Source: Planctomyces sp. (GTDB lineage Bacteria > Planctomycetota > Planctomycetia > Planctomycetales > Planctomycetaceae). From it: 64,000 nt of DNA. The notes below the pieces were generated by a model. The model had not been told where the DNA came from and ran no database searches. It saw nothing but the letters and a program-made list of their open reading frames with translations. Positions 8,327 to 16,216 of the stretch are shown here, one piece after another. Numbering within the stretch: position 1 is the first letter of the stretch; each line of letters starts with the position of its first letter. The translations under genes were made by a program, and so were the position numbers. The stretch spans positions 1-64,000 of the forward strand of contig JAHBXW010000006.1 in NCBI GenBank assembly GCA_019636235.1, in the 5' to 3' direction.

Positions 8327-8941
8327 TCAGCCCAGGGAGGCCGCAGGGGGCTCGGATGCGGCCGCCGCCTCCAGCCGGTCGACAATCTGCAGACACTCTC
8401 CCGCCAGCCGCTCCAGGCGCGGGTCCCCATGCCGGGCCGCCTCCACGCCCGCCCGGTAATTGGCCAACACCTTCTCGCGCGGAGCATGGAACCGGCTCCA
8501 CACCTCCACGCCGTCCGCGACGTCAAACGCGATCGTCTCCAGGTTGTGACGCTTGTCCGCCAGCCACACCGCCCGACATTCCATTGGCGACGCCTTGATC
8601 CGGCGGACCTGCTCCGTCTTGCGGTCTCCCCACGTCCGCCGCCGGCCGCCGGCGTCCAGCTTGCGCTCCGTCAGCACGTCGACGATCTCCAGGACTTTCG
8701 CGGGGAACATCCCCTCCAGCCGGGCGAGGTCCCACTCCGTGTCCTCGACGACATCGTGCAGAATGGCCGCGGCGATCAGATGCTCGTCATGGAAACCCGA
8801 CCGCTGCAGAATCAGCGCCACGGCCGCCGGATGCACCAGGTACGGGATATCGGTCGCCTTACGGTGCTGCCCGGCATGCGCCGCGGCCGCCACGCGCCAG
8901 GCCCGTTCGAGCAGGGGCGTCATCAGCAACGAATCGGTCAT
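8327..8941 (-). CDS. HD-domain phosphohydrolase, MESH1/SpoT-hydrolase-like
   Basis: A 204-residue stand-alone HD hydrolase. Visible motifs match the ppGpp-hydrolase class: HAGQHRK (H-x3-RK form), ILHDVVEDT (HDxxED, metal and catalysis) and LADKRHNL (second metal-binding Asp and Asn). There is no synthetase, TGS or ACT domain. Small alarmone hydrolases of this size cleave ppGpp; other bis-phosphohydrolase substrates are possible. GAGG lies eight bases before the ATG at 8941; the Met at residue 7 is an alternative start. It is not clearly in an operon: the ECF sigma gene begins 112 bases downstream. Confidence 0.85.
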   Translation of the reverse strand: MTDSLLMTPLLERAWRVAAAAHAGQHRKATDIPYLVHPAAVALILQRSGFHDEHLIAAAILHDVVEDTEWDLARLEGMFPAKVLEIVDVLTERKLDAGGRRRTWGDRKTEQVRRIKASPMECRAVWLADKRHNLETIAFDVADGVEVWSRFHAPREKVLANYRAGVEAARHGDPRLERLAGECLQIVDRLEAAAASEPPAASLG

Positions 8942-9105
8942 CCGGAAAGCCTCACGGCGCGAGTGTCGGCGTCAACCGTCCGGCGCCGCCGGTGCGACGA
9001 TCGGCGGGGATCGGCATTTCCCCGGCACGGCGCGCTGGCCGCAACCGCCGGGACTGCAAGAATAGTGATCTTCCCCCCTCCCCGGCAGCATCGACTGGGA
9101 ACGAC

Positions 9106-10170
9106 ATGAGCATTGGATTCGCCATCCTTGGCACTGGCATGATCGCGAAGTTTCACGCCCAGGCGATTCGCGACATCCCCTCCGCCCGGCTCGTCGGCTG
9201 CTACAACCATACGACGGAGAAGGCAGAGAAGTTCGGCGCGGAATACGACTGCCGGTCCTATTCCTCGCTGGAGGTCCTGCTGGCCGATCCCGGCGTCAAC
9301 GTCGTGACAGTCTGCACGCCCAGCGGGGCGCACCTCGATCTCGCGGTCGCCGCCGCCCAGGCGGGCAAGCATGTGCTTGTCGAGAAGCCGCTGGAGATCA
9401 CGCTCGCCCGCTGCGACGCCATCATCGACGCCTGCCAGCATTCGGGCGTGCAGCTCGGGACGATCTTCCCGTCCCGGTTCTCGCCGGCGAACATCGTGCT
9501 CAAACAGGCGATCGATGAAGGACGATTCGGAACGCTCACGCTGGCCGACACGTATGTGAAGTGGTGGCGCTCGCAGGAGTACTACGACAGCGGCGCGTGG
9601 CGGGGCACGTGGGAGCTGGACGGCGGCGGCGCCTACATGAATCAGGCGATCCATAACGTCGATCTGCTGACCTGGCTGGCCGGCGACGTCCGGGACGTCT
9701 GCGGGCTGACGGCGACGCTCGCGCACGAGCGGATCGAAGTGGAAGACGTCGGCACGGCGATCGTGCGGTTCGCGAACGGCGCGCTCGGCACGCTGGAGGC
9801 TTCCACAAGCGTGTTCCCCGGACTGCTGAAGCGGACGGAGATCCACGGGACGACAGGGTCTGTGATCATCGAGCAGGACGACGTCCTGCTGTGGGAATTC
9901 GAGGAGGGGCGGGACGAGGACGCGGCCATTCGCGAGCGGTTCGCCAGAAGTGGTGGTTCGACCGGGGGAGCGGCCGATCCCAAGGCCATCGCTCACACGG
10001 GGCATTTGCGGCAGTTCGAGGACTTCGTCCAGGCGATCGAAACCGGGCGGCCCCCGGCCGTCGACGGGCGCGAAGGCCGCCGCAGCGTGGAACTGATTCT
10101 GGCGATCTATCACTCCGCGCGGACGGGCCAGCGGGTCACGCTGCCGCTGTCGGGGGATCCGCCGCGCTGA
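9106..10170 (+). CDS. Gfo/Idh/MocA family NAD(P)-dependent oxidoreductase
   Basis: A 354-residue cytoplasmic dehydrogenase. The N-terminal Rossmann fold opens with FAILGTGMIAKFHAQAI (GxGxxA). The family EKP motif is present (HVLVEKPLEITLA, catalytic Lys), and the C-terminal alpha/beta domain carries GGAYMNQAIHNVDLLTWLAG, with the catalytic His of the G-x3-D/N-x-x-x-H-x-x-D pattern. It probably oxidises a sugar or inositol derivative; substrate not predictable. The ATG at 9106 begins exactly at the Rossmann strand; an upstream in-frame extension from 8992 is Arg-rich and rejected. No signal peptide, unlike the paralogue at 24035. Confidence 0.93.
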   Translation: MSIGFAILGTGMIAKFHAQAIRDIPSARLVGCYNHTTEKAEKFGAEYDCRSYSSLEVLLADPGVNVVTVCTPSGAHLDLAVAAAQAGKHVLVEKPLEITLARCDAIIDACQHSGVQLGTIFPSRFSPANIVLKQAIDEGRFGTLTLADTYVKWWRSQEYYDSGAWRGTWELDGGGAYMNQAIHNVDLLTWLAGDVRDVCGLTATLAHERIEVEDVGTAIVRFANGALGTLEASTSVFPGLLKRTEIHGTTGSVIIEQDDVLLWEFEEGRDEDAAIRERFARSGGSTGGAADPKAIAHTGHLRQFEDFVQAIETGRPPAVDGREGRRSVELILAIYHSARTGQRVTLPLSGDPPR

Positions 10171-10543
10171 GCGCGTCGCGGCGGACTTGTCCGACAGGCG
10201 TCGCTATCGCCCGCCGAACGTCGATCGATTGCGCGCGCGGACCAGCCCGCTGGCGCCTGGGCCTGCTGCCCGAATTCCTGGAGGCGCTGTCTTTCGCTGC
10301 GGACTGACGCTGGCAGGGGACTGGCCCTGTATGACCGGCCGAATCCGCCGGTTTCTGCGCCGGAAAATCCGGAAAAGTCGCCCGAAACTCCGCAATCGAT
10401 TCAACCGGACCCGCGCCGGACGCCGAAGTCAGATCGTGCACGACCAGATTCGGAGCGCGCCTGCGCCGGCCCGCAATTCCGCCAGCCGTTCTCCGACCGG
10501 TCATCAAAAGACACTTCAGCGTGGGCCGACGGAGATTACGAGC
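10171..10543. other. Intergenic stretch before the DUF11 gene
   Basis: No gene is supported. A 10-bp perfect palindrome (TCGTGCACGA) occurs around 10433-10442 and GGAG precedes the DUF11 start codon. No confident promoter was found by eye. Confidence 0.4.
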
Positions 10544-13021
10544 ATGCGTCGAATGGCCTGGATTCTGGCGGCAGTGGGCCTCGCAGGACATGCGTTGCAC
10601 TCCCGCGCCGATGACTTCTTCGCGACGCAGGACGCTCGGAACCGGTCGCTGCCCACAACCCGCAGGTCGCTCGCCCCGGCAACGGCGGAGCCCGCCCGGG
10701 CCCCGGCGACCGCCACCAAGAACTACTACGAGCAGCTTTTCGGCGCGCCTCCGTTGAGCGATGAGGCGCTGGACGAAGAGATTCCCGCCCAGCGCCGCGC
10801 CGCGCCGCGCGACGTCCGCGTCGCTGCCGATCCATCGATCGCCGACAACGCCCCGGCCCCGCGGGACGAAGCTCCCGGCCGGGTCACCAGGACGCTCCGA
10901 CCCGCGCGCACGGCAGCTCCGTTCCCCGCGGCTTCCGCACTGGAAGACGCGGCTGAACTCGCCGACGACGACTTCGCGCCGACCGACGTCCGCCAGGCCG
11001 ACCGCCGCTACAACGCCGCCGAGGCCGGACGGGATTCCGTGCTGCCGATTGCCGCAGCCCGACCGTTTCCGCAGACCCGCCAGCCGACGCCGAAGTCCGC
11101 AGGCGCTCAGCGAATCAATGTGCGCACGGTATCGGAAACCGCCGAGGACGATCCGGCGTCCCGGCTCACCGATCAGATTCCGATCGACGCGGCGCCGCCG
11201 GCTGGCGCGCCGTTGCCCCCGGCCGAGTTCGAGGAAGATCCGCTGCCGGAAATCGACTTCTCCGATTTCGCCGGCGCTCCGATGACGGACTCCACGCCGC
11301 GCCGCAAAATCATCCGCCGGCCTCCGGTCGCCGAGCGCCCCGCCCCTACGGCCGGACCGCTCGCCGAAGAAGATGAGTTCGACGCCTTCAGCGGCGGATC
11401 CGAGCCCTCCGTGGCGGCGAATCCGTTCAGCGGACTCGAGGAACCCGCGCCGCCCCCGGCCGGACGCGCGACGCGCACTCCTTCCGGCCGCAATCCGCTG
11501 GCCGAGGACGCGCCCGCCGGCCGCCCGCCGGCCCGCCAGCCGTCGACCGCCGCGCCGCAGGACCGTCTCCCCGCTCGTCGGCCGTCGGCCGCATCACTTC
11601 TGGATGAGGCGCCGGCCCCCGAACCCGCCCGGGCGCCCGTCGCGGCCGCGTTCTCCAGCGACGCGCAGCCCGCCGGCGTGACGGCCGAATGGTTCAAGAA
11701 ATCCGAGATCACGATCGGCCAGGAATGCGTCTGCGACCTGGTCGTCCGCAATCAGAGCGGCGCCGACGTCGCGGACGTCGAAGTCGAGGCCTCGCTGCCG
11801 CTGAACGTCGACCTCGTGTCGACGTCTCCCGAACCCGTGGCGATGGATGGCTCGCTGATCTGGCAGTTGCCGTCGCTGCCGGCCGGGCAGTCGAAGACGA
11901 TCACGATCCGCATGATTCCCCGGGAGCGCGGCAACATCGCGGCCCGGGCCTTTGTCCGGTTCTCCCGCGCGGCGTCGATGACGTTCGACGTCGCCGAGCC
12001 GATGCTGGCCGTCGACCTCAGCGGTCCGACGGAAGTCATGGTGGGCGAGCCGGCGTCGCACACCGTCACCGTGAGGAATCCCGGCACGGGCGTCGCCTCG
12101 AACGTCCGGGTGGAAGCCCGGATTCCGAAGGGGCTGGAGCACTCCCGCGGCGGCCGGCTGGTGATGGACCTGGGCGCGCTGAACCCGGGCGAATCGCGTC
12201 CGGTGCGGCTGGCGCTGGCCGCGGTCAGCGGCGGTCGGCATCTGATTGAGGTGCACGCCAGCGCCGATGGCGAACTGATTCAGGCCGCGGCTTCGGAGGT
12301 CGTTGTCGTCGCCCCGCGGCTCACCGCCGACATCGAAGGCCCCGGCCTGCGATACCTCGGCCGCCAGGCGATCTACACGCTGGCCGTCAGCAACGACGGC
12401 GCCGCCGGCACCGACAACGTCCGGGTGATGCACAAAATCCCCGAGGGCTTCTCGTTCGTGTCCTGCGACAAGGGGGGACGGTACGACTCCTCGACGCGGC
12501 TGCTGAGCTGGTTCGTCGGCCGCCTGGACCGCGGCGAGACGGCGGAGGCTCATGTCACTTTGAAGGCCGATCAGATCGGCAGCTTCACGCACTTCATCCG
12601 GGCCACCAGCGAGCATGGCGTCGTCAGCGACGCTCAGGCGGATACGGACGTGCAAGGCGCGGCCGCCCTCGAAATGCATCTCTCCGACCTGGATGATCCC
12701 GTCGAAGTCGGCGTCGAGACGGGCTACGAAATCCGCGTGACGAACAAAGGCTCCGCCCCGGCTGAACAGGTGGCGATCGCCTGCGAACTGCCGGCGGACG
12801 CGACGTTCGTGTCGGCCAACGGTCCGTCCGAATCGACGACCCGCGGGACGACGGTGCTGTTCCGTCCGCTGGCGGCCATCGGCCCCGGCGAGACCGTCAA
12901 ATTCCAGGTGCTCGTCCGCGGCAACCGTCCCGGCAACCTCCGTCTTCGCACGCAGTTGACCTCGGCGTCGATCCAGGAGCCGCTGGTCGCCGAGGAAGTC
13001 ACGAAGTTCTACGACGAGTGA
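10544..13021 (+). CDS. Large exported protein with four DUF11-like repeats
   Basis: An 825-residue protein. Residues 1-22 (MRRMAWILAAVGLAGHALHS then RA-D) are a signal peptide. Residues about 25-375 are low-complexity, rich in Ala, Pro, Arg and Asp, with patches such as APFPAASALEDAAELADDDF. Residues about 378-825 hold four tandem immunoglobulin-like DUF11/CARDB-type repeats, each with the pattern [hydrophobic]-x-VxNxG/SxxxAxxVxVxxxLPxG (for example TVTVRNPGTGVASNVRVEAR, TLAVSNDGAAGTDNVRVMHK, EIRVTNKGSAPAEQVAIACE). Such proteins are cell-surface or outer-membrane-associated in planctomycetes. No C-terminal anchor is seen. ATG 10544 is preferred over the long upstream frame because the signal peptide begins there and GGAG precedes it. 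Confidence 0.85.
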   Translation: MRRMAWILAAVGLAGHALHSRADDFFATQDARNRSLPTTRRSLAPATAEPARAPATATKNYYEQLFGAPPLSDEALDEEIPAQRRAAPRDVRVAADPSIADNAPAPRDEAPGRVTRTLRPARTAAPFPAASALEDAAELADDDFAPTDVRQADRRYNAAEAGRDSVLPIAAARPFPQTRQPTPKSAGAQRINVRTVSETAEDDPASRLTDQIPIDAAPPAGAPLPPAEFEEDPLPEIDFSDFAGAPMTDSTPRRKIIRRPPVAERPAPTAGPLAEEDEFDAFSGGSEPSVAANPFSGLEEPAPPPAGRATRTPSGRNPLAEDAPAGRPPARQPSTAAPQDRLPARRPSAASLLDEAPAPEPARAPVAAAFSSDAQPAGVTAEWFKKSEITIGQECVCDLVVRNQSGADVADVEVEASLPLNVDLVSTSPEPVAMDGSLIWQLPSLPAGQSKTITIRMIPRERGNIAARAFVRFSRAASMTFDVAEPMLAVDLSGPTEVMVGEPASHTVTVRNPGTGVASNVRVEARIPKGLEHSRGGRLVMDLGALNPGESRPVRLALAAVSGGRHLIEVHASADGELIQAAASEVVVVAPRLTADIEGPGLRYLGRQAIYTLAVSNDGAAGTDNVRVMHKIPEGFSFVSCDKGGRYDSSTRLLSWFVGRLDRGETAEAHVTLKADQIGSFTHFIRATSEHGVVSDAQADTDVQGAAALEMHLSDLDDPVEVGVETGYEIRVTNKGSAPAEQVAIACELPADATFVSANGPSESTTRGTTVLFRPLAAIGPGETVKFQVLVRGNRPGNLRLRTQLTSASIQEPLVAEEVTKFYDE

Positions 13022-13082
13022 CGGAGCCGCGCGGCGTCGGCGGTCGCATTGCCGCCGCGCCGCTCACGGAACGCGGATCGCC

Positions 13083-14663
13083 CTAAACCCCCTTCTCGGG
13101 GGCGACGGGCCGGCCGCCCTGCCCGGTGCGGGCCTTGTTGAGCGCCTGCAGATAGGCCCGCGTGCTGGCTTCGATGATGTCGGTCGACAGTCCCTGGCCG
13201 TGGTACACGCGGCCCTGGCATTCGATCTCGACGAGCACCTCGCCCTGAGCGTCCTGGCCGCCGGAGACGCTCTTCACCTCGTACTGAGTCAGCGCGGCGC
13301 TGATGCCCGTCAGCCGCTCCAGGGCCCGGAACACTGCGTCGATCGGCCCGTCCCCGGTCGCCGCGTCCCGCAGCGTCGTCGCCTCCTCGCCGTTCTGCAT
13401 CCCGAGCTCGATCGTCGCCGTCGGGATGGTTCCCGTCCCTCCGAAGACATGGAACGAACTCAGCGTCCAGGTTTCCGGCGCATGGTGCGAGCGGCTTTCG
13501 ATGATGGCCACAATGTCCGCGTCGTAGATCGACTTCTTCTTGTCCGCCAGCGCGATGCAGTCCTGGTAGACCCGCTCGAACGTTTCTTCTTCCAGCGGGT
13601 AGCCCAGACGCGTCATGCGATCGCGGAACGCGTGCCGCCCGCTGTGCTTGCCCAGAACCAGGTTCTCGCCGACGAACCCCACGTCCTCGGGCCGCATGAT
13701 CTCGTACGTCGCCCGCGACTGGAGCATCCCGTGCTGGTGGATGCCCGCCTCATGCGCGAAGGCGTTCTGCCCGACGATGGCCTTGTTCCTTTGGACCGTC
13801 ATGCCAGTGACTTTCGACACGAGGCGGCTGGCGTGGCACAGCCGGGGCGTCTGGATGCGAGTGGAGACGCCGTAATAGTCCTGGCGGGTCCGGAGCGCCA
13901 TGACGATCTCTTCGAGCGCCGCGTTGCCGGCGCGCTCCCCGAGGCCGTTGATGGTGCATTCCACCTGCCGGGCTCCGGCCTCGACGCCGGCCAGGCTGTT
14001 CGCGACCGCCAGCCCCAGATCGTTGTGGCAATGCGTGCTGATGACGCAGTCGCCGATGTTGGGGACGTGTTTGCGCAGATGCGAGATGACGTTGAAGAAG
14101 TGGCTGGGGGTCGCATACCCGACGGTGTCGGGGATGTTGATCGTGGTGGCCCCGGCTCGGATGGCCTCTTCGACGACCTGGCAGAGGAAGTCGGGCTCGG
14201 TGCGGGCGGCGTCCTCGGGCGAGAACTCGATGTTCGGCCGGGCGATGTCCGACCGTTCGCGCATCCGCTGGGCGGTGTAGCCGACCATCTCCACCGTGCG
14301 GCGGATGATCTCCTGCTCCGCCATCTTCAATTTGAACTCGCGGTGGATCGGGCTGGTCGCCAGGAACACATGGATGCGGACCCGCTGGGCGTCCTGCAGC
14401 GCCTCCCAGGCGCGGTCGATGTCCTCCTTGCGGCAGCGGGCCAGTCCGCAGATCGTGGCCTGCTCGCCAAACTGCCGGGCGATCCGCTGGACGGCGTCGA
14501 AGTCGCCCGGCGAGGAGATGGGAAAACCGGCCTCGATGACGTCCACGCCGAGTTCGACCAGGGCCTGCGCGACCTGCAGCTTCTCTTCGGTCGACATGCT
14601 GCATCCGGGGGACTGCTCTCCATCGCGGAGCGTGGTGTCGAAGATGGTGATGGCGTCGGACAT
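13083..14663 (-). CDS. leuA: 2-isopropylmalate synthase
   Basis: A 526-residue LeuA, catalysing acetyl-CoA plus 2-oxoisovalerate to 2-isopropylmalate, the first committed step of leucine synthesis. The HMGL-like TIM barrel starts at FDTTLRDGEQSPGCSM and carries STHCHNDLGLAVANSLAG (metal-binding His pair) and GLGERAGNAALEE. After a hinge, residues about 385-525 form the LeuA dimer regulatory domain that binds leucine (IPTATIELGMQNGEE, then AYLQALNKARTGQG). The length matches bacterial LeuA type 1. ATG 14663 starts at the domain; the longer open frame runs through the leader region. Expression is probably controlled by the attenuator at 14738-14869, in addition to feedback inhibition. Confidence 0.97.
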   Translation of the reverse strand: MSDAITIFDTTLRDGEQSPGCSMSTEEKLQVAQALVELGVDVIEAGFPISSPGDFDAVQRIARQFGEQATICGLARCRKEDIDRAWEALQDAQRVRIHVFLATSPIHREFKLKMAEQEIIRRTVEMVGYTAQRMRERSDIARPNIEFSPEDAARTEPDFLCQVVEEAIRAGATTINIPDTVGYATPSHFFNVISHLRKHVPNIGDCVISTHCHNDLGLAVANSLAGVEAGARQVECTINGLGERAGNAALEEIVMALRTRQDYYGVSTRIQTPRLCHASRLVSKVTGMTVQRNKAIVGQNAFAHEAGIHQHGMLQSRATYEIMRPEDVGFVGENLVLGKHSGRHAFRDRMTRLGYPLEEETFERVYQDCIALADKKKSIYDADIVAIIESRSHHAPETWTLSSFHVFGGTGTIPTATIELGMQNGEEATTLRDAATGDGPIDAVFRALERLTGISAALTQYEVKSVSGGQDAQGEVLVEIECQGRVYHGQGLSTDIIEASTRAYLQALNKARTGQGGRPVAPEKGV

Positions 14664-14737
14664 GGCGGGCTCGAGGGTCGTGTTCAGATTGCAGGAGGTC
14701 GCCGCGGCGGGCGGTCGCGGGTTGGGTTCCGGACAAC

Positions 14738-14770
14738 AAAAAACCCTGGGACTTCCGGGAAGTCTCAGGG
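14738..14770 (-). terminator. leuA attenuator terminator (segments 3:4)
   Basis: On the minus strand CCCTGAGACTT (14760-14770) and AAGTCCCAGGG (14744-14754) form an 11-bp stem with one A-C mismatch and a CCCGG loop, followed directly by six T (14738-14743). This is a textbook intrinsic terminator lying 75 bases upstream of the leuA start codon and 37 bases past the leader-peptide stop codon, the position expected for an attenuator. Confidence 0.85.
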
Positions 14771-14832
14771 TGGCGATTTCAGTTCGGACGAATGCCGAGC
14801 GCCGGCCTAAGACCCCCGTTGCGGAGGAAGGC
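14744..14832 (-). promoter_or_regulatory. leuA attenuation region with mutually exclusive hairpins
   Basis: Four segments can be read on the minus strand. Segment 1, GCCTTCCTCC (14823-14832), lies in the last Leu/Pro codons of the leader peptide. Segment 2, GGGGGTCTTAGG (14806-14817), contains its stop codon. Segment 3, CCTGAGACTTCC (14758-14769). Segment 4, GGAAGTCCCAGGG (14744-14756). Segment 2 can pair with all 12 bases of segment 3 (three G-U wobbles), giving an antiterminator. Segments 3 and 4 give the terminator. Segment 1 can pair with GGGGG of segment 2 plus an outer GCCT/AGGC. A ribosome stalled at Leu codons would cover segment 1 and favour 2:3; one reaching the stop codon would cover 2 and permit 3:4. 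Confidence 0.78.
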
Positions 14833-14869
14833 TCAGAAGCAGCGGCAGGAGGAGGATCGAGGAATTCAT
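14807..14869 (-). CDS. leuA leader peptide, Leu-rich
   Basis: A 20-residue ORF, ATG at 14869 and TAG at 14807-14809, beginning MNSSILLLPLLLSLPP. Seven of 20 codons are Leu, six of them within seven codons (CTC CTC CTG CCG CTG CTT CTG), followed by another CTT. It lies between a good promoter and the intrinsic terminator upstream of leuA. Its only likely role is as a sensor: Leu-tRNA shortage stalls the ribosome and alters folding of the downstream RNA, as in classical leu operons. No clear Shine-Dalgarno sequence precedes the ATG; the predicted transcript start is only about 14 bases upstream, so initiation on a very short leader is implied. Confidence 0.8.
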   Translation of the reverse strand: MNSSILLLPLLLSLPPQRGS

Positions 14870-14889
14870 GGCTGGCGGAGAATGGAAAA

Positions 14890-14918
14890 AACCTAGCGGC
14901 AGGACACGGGACTGTCAA
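14890..14918 (-). promoter_or_regulatory. leuA leader promoter
   Basis: Minus-strand TTGACA (14913-14918, perfect consensus) and TAGGTT (14890-14895) are separated by 17 bp. The leader-peptide ATG is 21 bases downstream of the -10. The next gene on the strand upstream (14995-15819) ends 77 bases before, so this promoter serves leuA alone. Confidence 0.75.
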
Positions 14919-14994
14919 TCAGGTTCGCGCTGCCGCGTCCCGCGGCGCCCAGCCGCCAGACCCGAAAGCCGCCAGGATTGGCGGCCTCCGGGCA

Positions 14995-15819
14995 TCAACC
15001 ATGGCGGGCCGCCAGCGCCGCCCGCATCGCCGCGATGCTTTCCCGTGCGATCCGGTCCGCCCCCGGCGAGTAATCGAACACCTCGACCGACACCCAGCCG
15101 CTGTACGCCACGTCGCCCAGCGCCTGAAAGATCGGAACGAAGTCCGTGTCCCCCATCCCGGGGCCCAGCAGGTTGCTGTCGTTCGCATGGAAATGCCGCG
15201 TGACGCCCGCGAACTCTCGAATCAGCTCGGGCAGCGGCGTCCCCTCGCTGAGCATCGCCTTGACGTCCTGGTGCAGCGCGAACGCCTGATGGTTCAGACG
15301 CTGAATGATTTCCACCGCATCGCTGCAGCGATTGATGAAGTTGGTTTCTTTCGGAGTCAGCGGTTCGATGCAGAGCGTGACTCCCCGGCTGGCCAGCCGG
15401 TCGGCGCAGCCGGCGAAGACCTCGACGGCGCGATCGGCGCCTTCATCGCGGCTTAACCCCGGACGCAGATTCCGCTGCGCCGGAGACCCGAACACCATCA
15501 GGGTTCCCCCCAGGTCCGCGCACAGGTCGCCGAGCTGGGCCAGGTAGTCAGCCGTCGCTCGTCGGACGGCCGGGTCGTCGGACGTGAGATGAAATCCGGT
15601 CGTCTTCGCCAGCAGCCAGTGCAGGCCGATGATTTCGAGCCCCGCGTCCTCGGCCTCCCTGCGGATGGCGGCCCGTTCGGTCGCGACCAGATCGACGGGG
15701 CTGCCCGCGAACGAAAAGGGGGCGATTTCCACGCCTGCATAGCCCGCGTCGGCGATCGCCCGGCACTGCTCCCGCCAGGGGCGATCTTCATACAGCTCCT
15801 GGCAGATGGCGAACTTCAT
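14995..15819 (-). CDS. Sugar phosphate isomerase/epimerase family TIM-barrel protein
   Basis: A 274-residue AP-endonuclease-2-type TIM barrel (xylose isomerase-like). It begins MKFAICQELYEDRPW; the frame upstream is discarded as Pro/Arg-rich. Likely metal and catalytic residues lie in CIEPLTPKETNFI (Glu), ALHQDVKAM (Asp), HFHANDSN (His/Asp) and VSVEVFDY (Glu at the last strand). No signal peptide, so it is cytoplasmic. Planctomycetes carry many such enzymes and the substrate is not predictable. It ends 77 bases upstream of the leuA promoter and is probably transcribed independently. Confidence 0.88.
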   Translation of the reverse strand: MKFAICQELYEDRPWREQCRAIADAGYAGVEIAPFSFAGSPVDLVATERAAIRREAEDAGLEIIGLHWLLAKTTGFHLTSDDPAVRRATADYLAQLGDLCADLGGTLMVFGSPAQRNLRPGLSRDEGADRAVEVFAGCADRLASRGVTLCIEPLTPKETNFINRCSDAVEIIQRLNHQAFALHQDVKAMLSEGTPLPELIREFAGVTRHFHANDSNLLGPGMGDTDFVPIFQALGDVAYSGWVSVEVFDYSPGADRIARESIAAMRAALAARHG

Positions 15820-16216
15820 GGGGGGCTTTCGGGGCGGATCGGATGGAAAGTCCGGCGGAGACAGCGGTCTGCCGGGACTGCGCGGCGCGCCGATTATTCG
15901 GGCTGGTCGCACGATACCGATTGTGACCGGCGATGACGAACGCCCGGGGTGCGGACGGGGCGAACGCGCTGAAGGATTCGAAGGCGCGTCGACGATGCAT
16001 GTTGACGAGTGGGGCGTTCCTGTCCGTTCGGCATGGATTGCAGAGGGTTCGGGACGTGCCGGCTGTGCGGAGCACCTCGGCCCGGGGGACCGGGCAATTC
16101 AGGCAATGGGGGAAGGTCGGCTCATGGCGGCAATCTTTGCCGGCCGACGAATGATGTGACACGTCGCCAATTCGTGGCGTGGTCCATCGTGGACACTGAG
16201 AGAGAGGATTCGAACC
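15820..16216. other. Divergent intergenic region before the YTV gene
   Basis: It separates the minus-strand epimerase gene and the plus-strand YTV gene and should hold promoters for both. No consensus pair is convincing by eye. GAGAGAGGA about eight bases before the YTV ATG is the ribosome-binding site. Confidence 0.4.
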
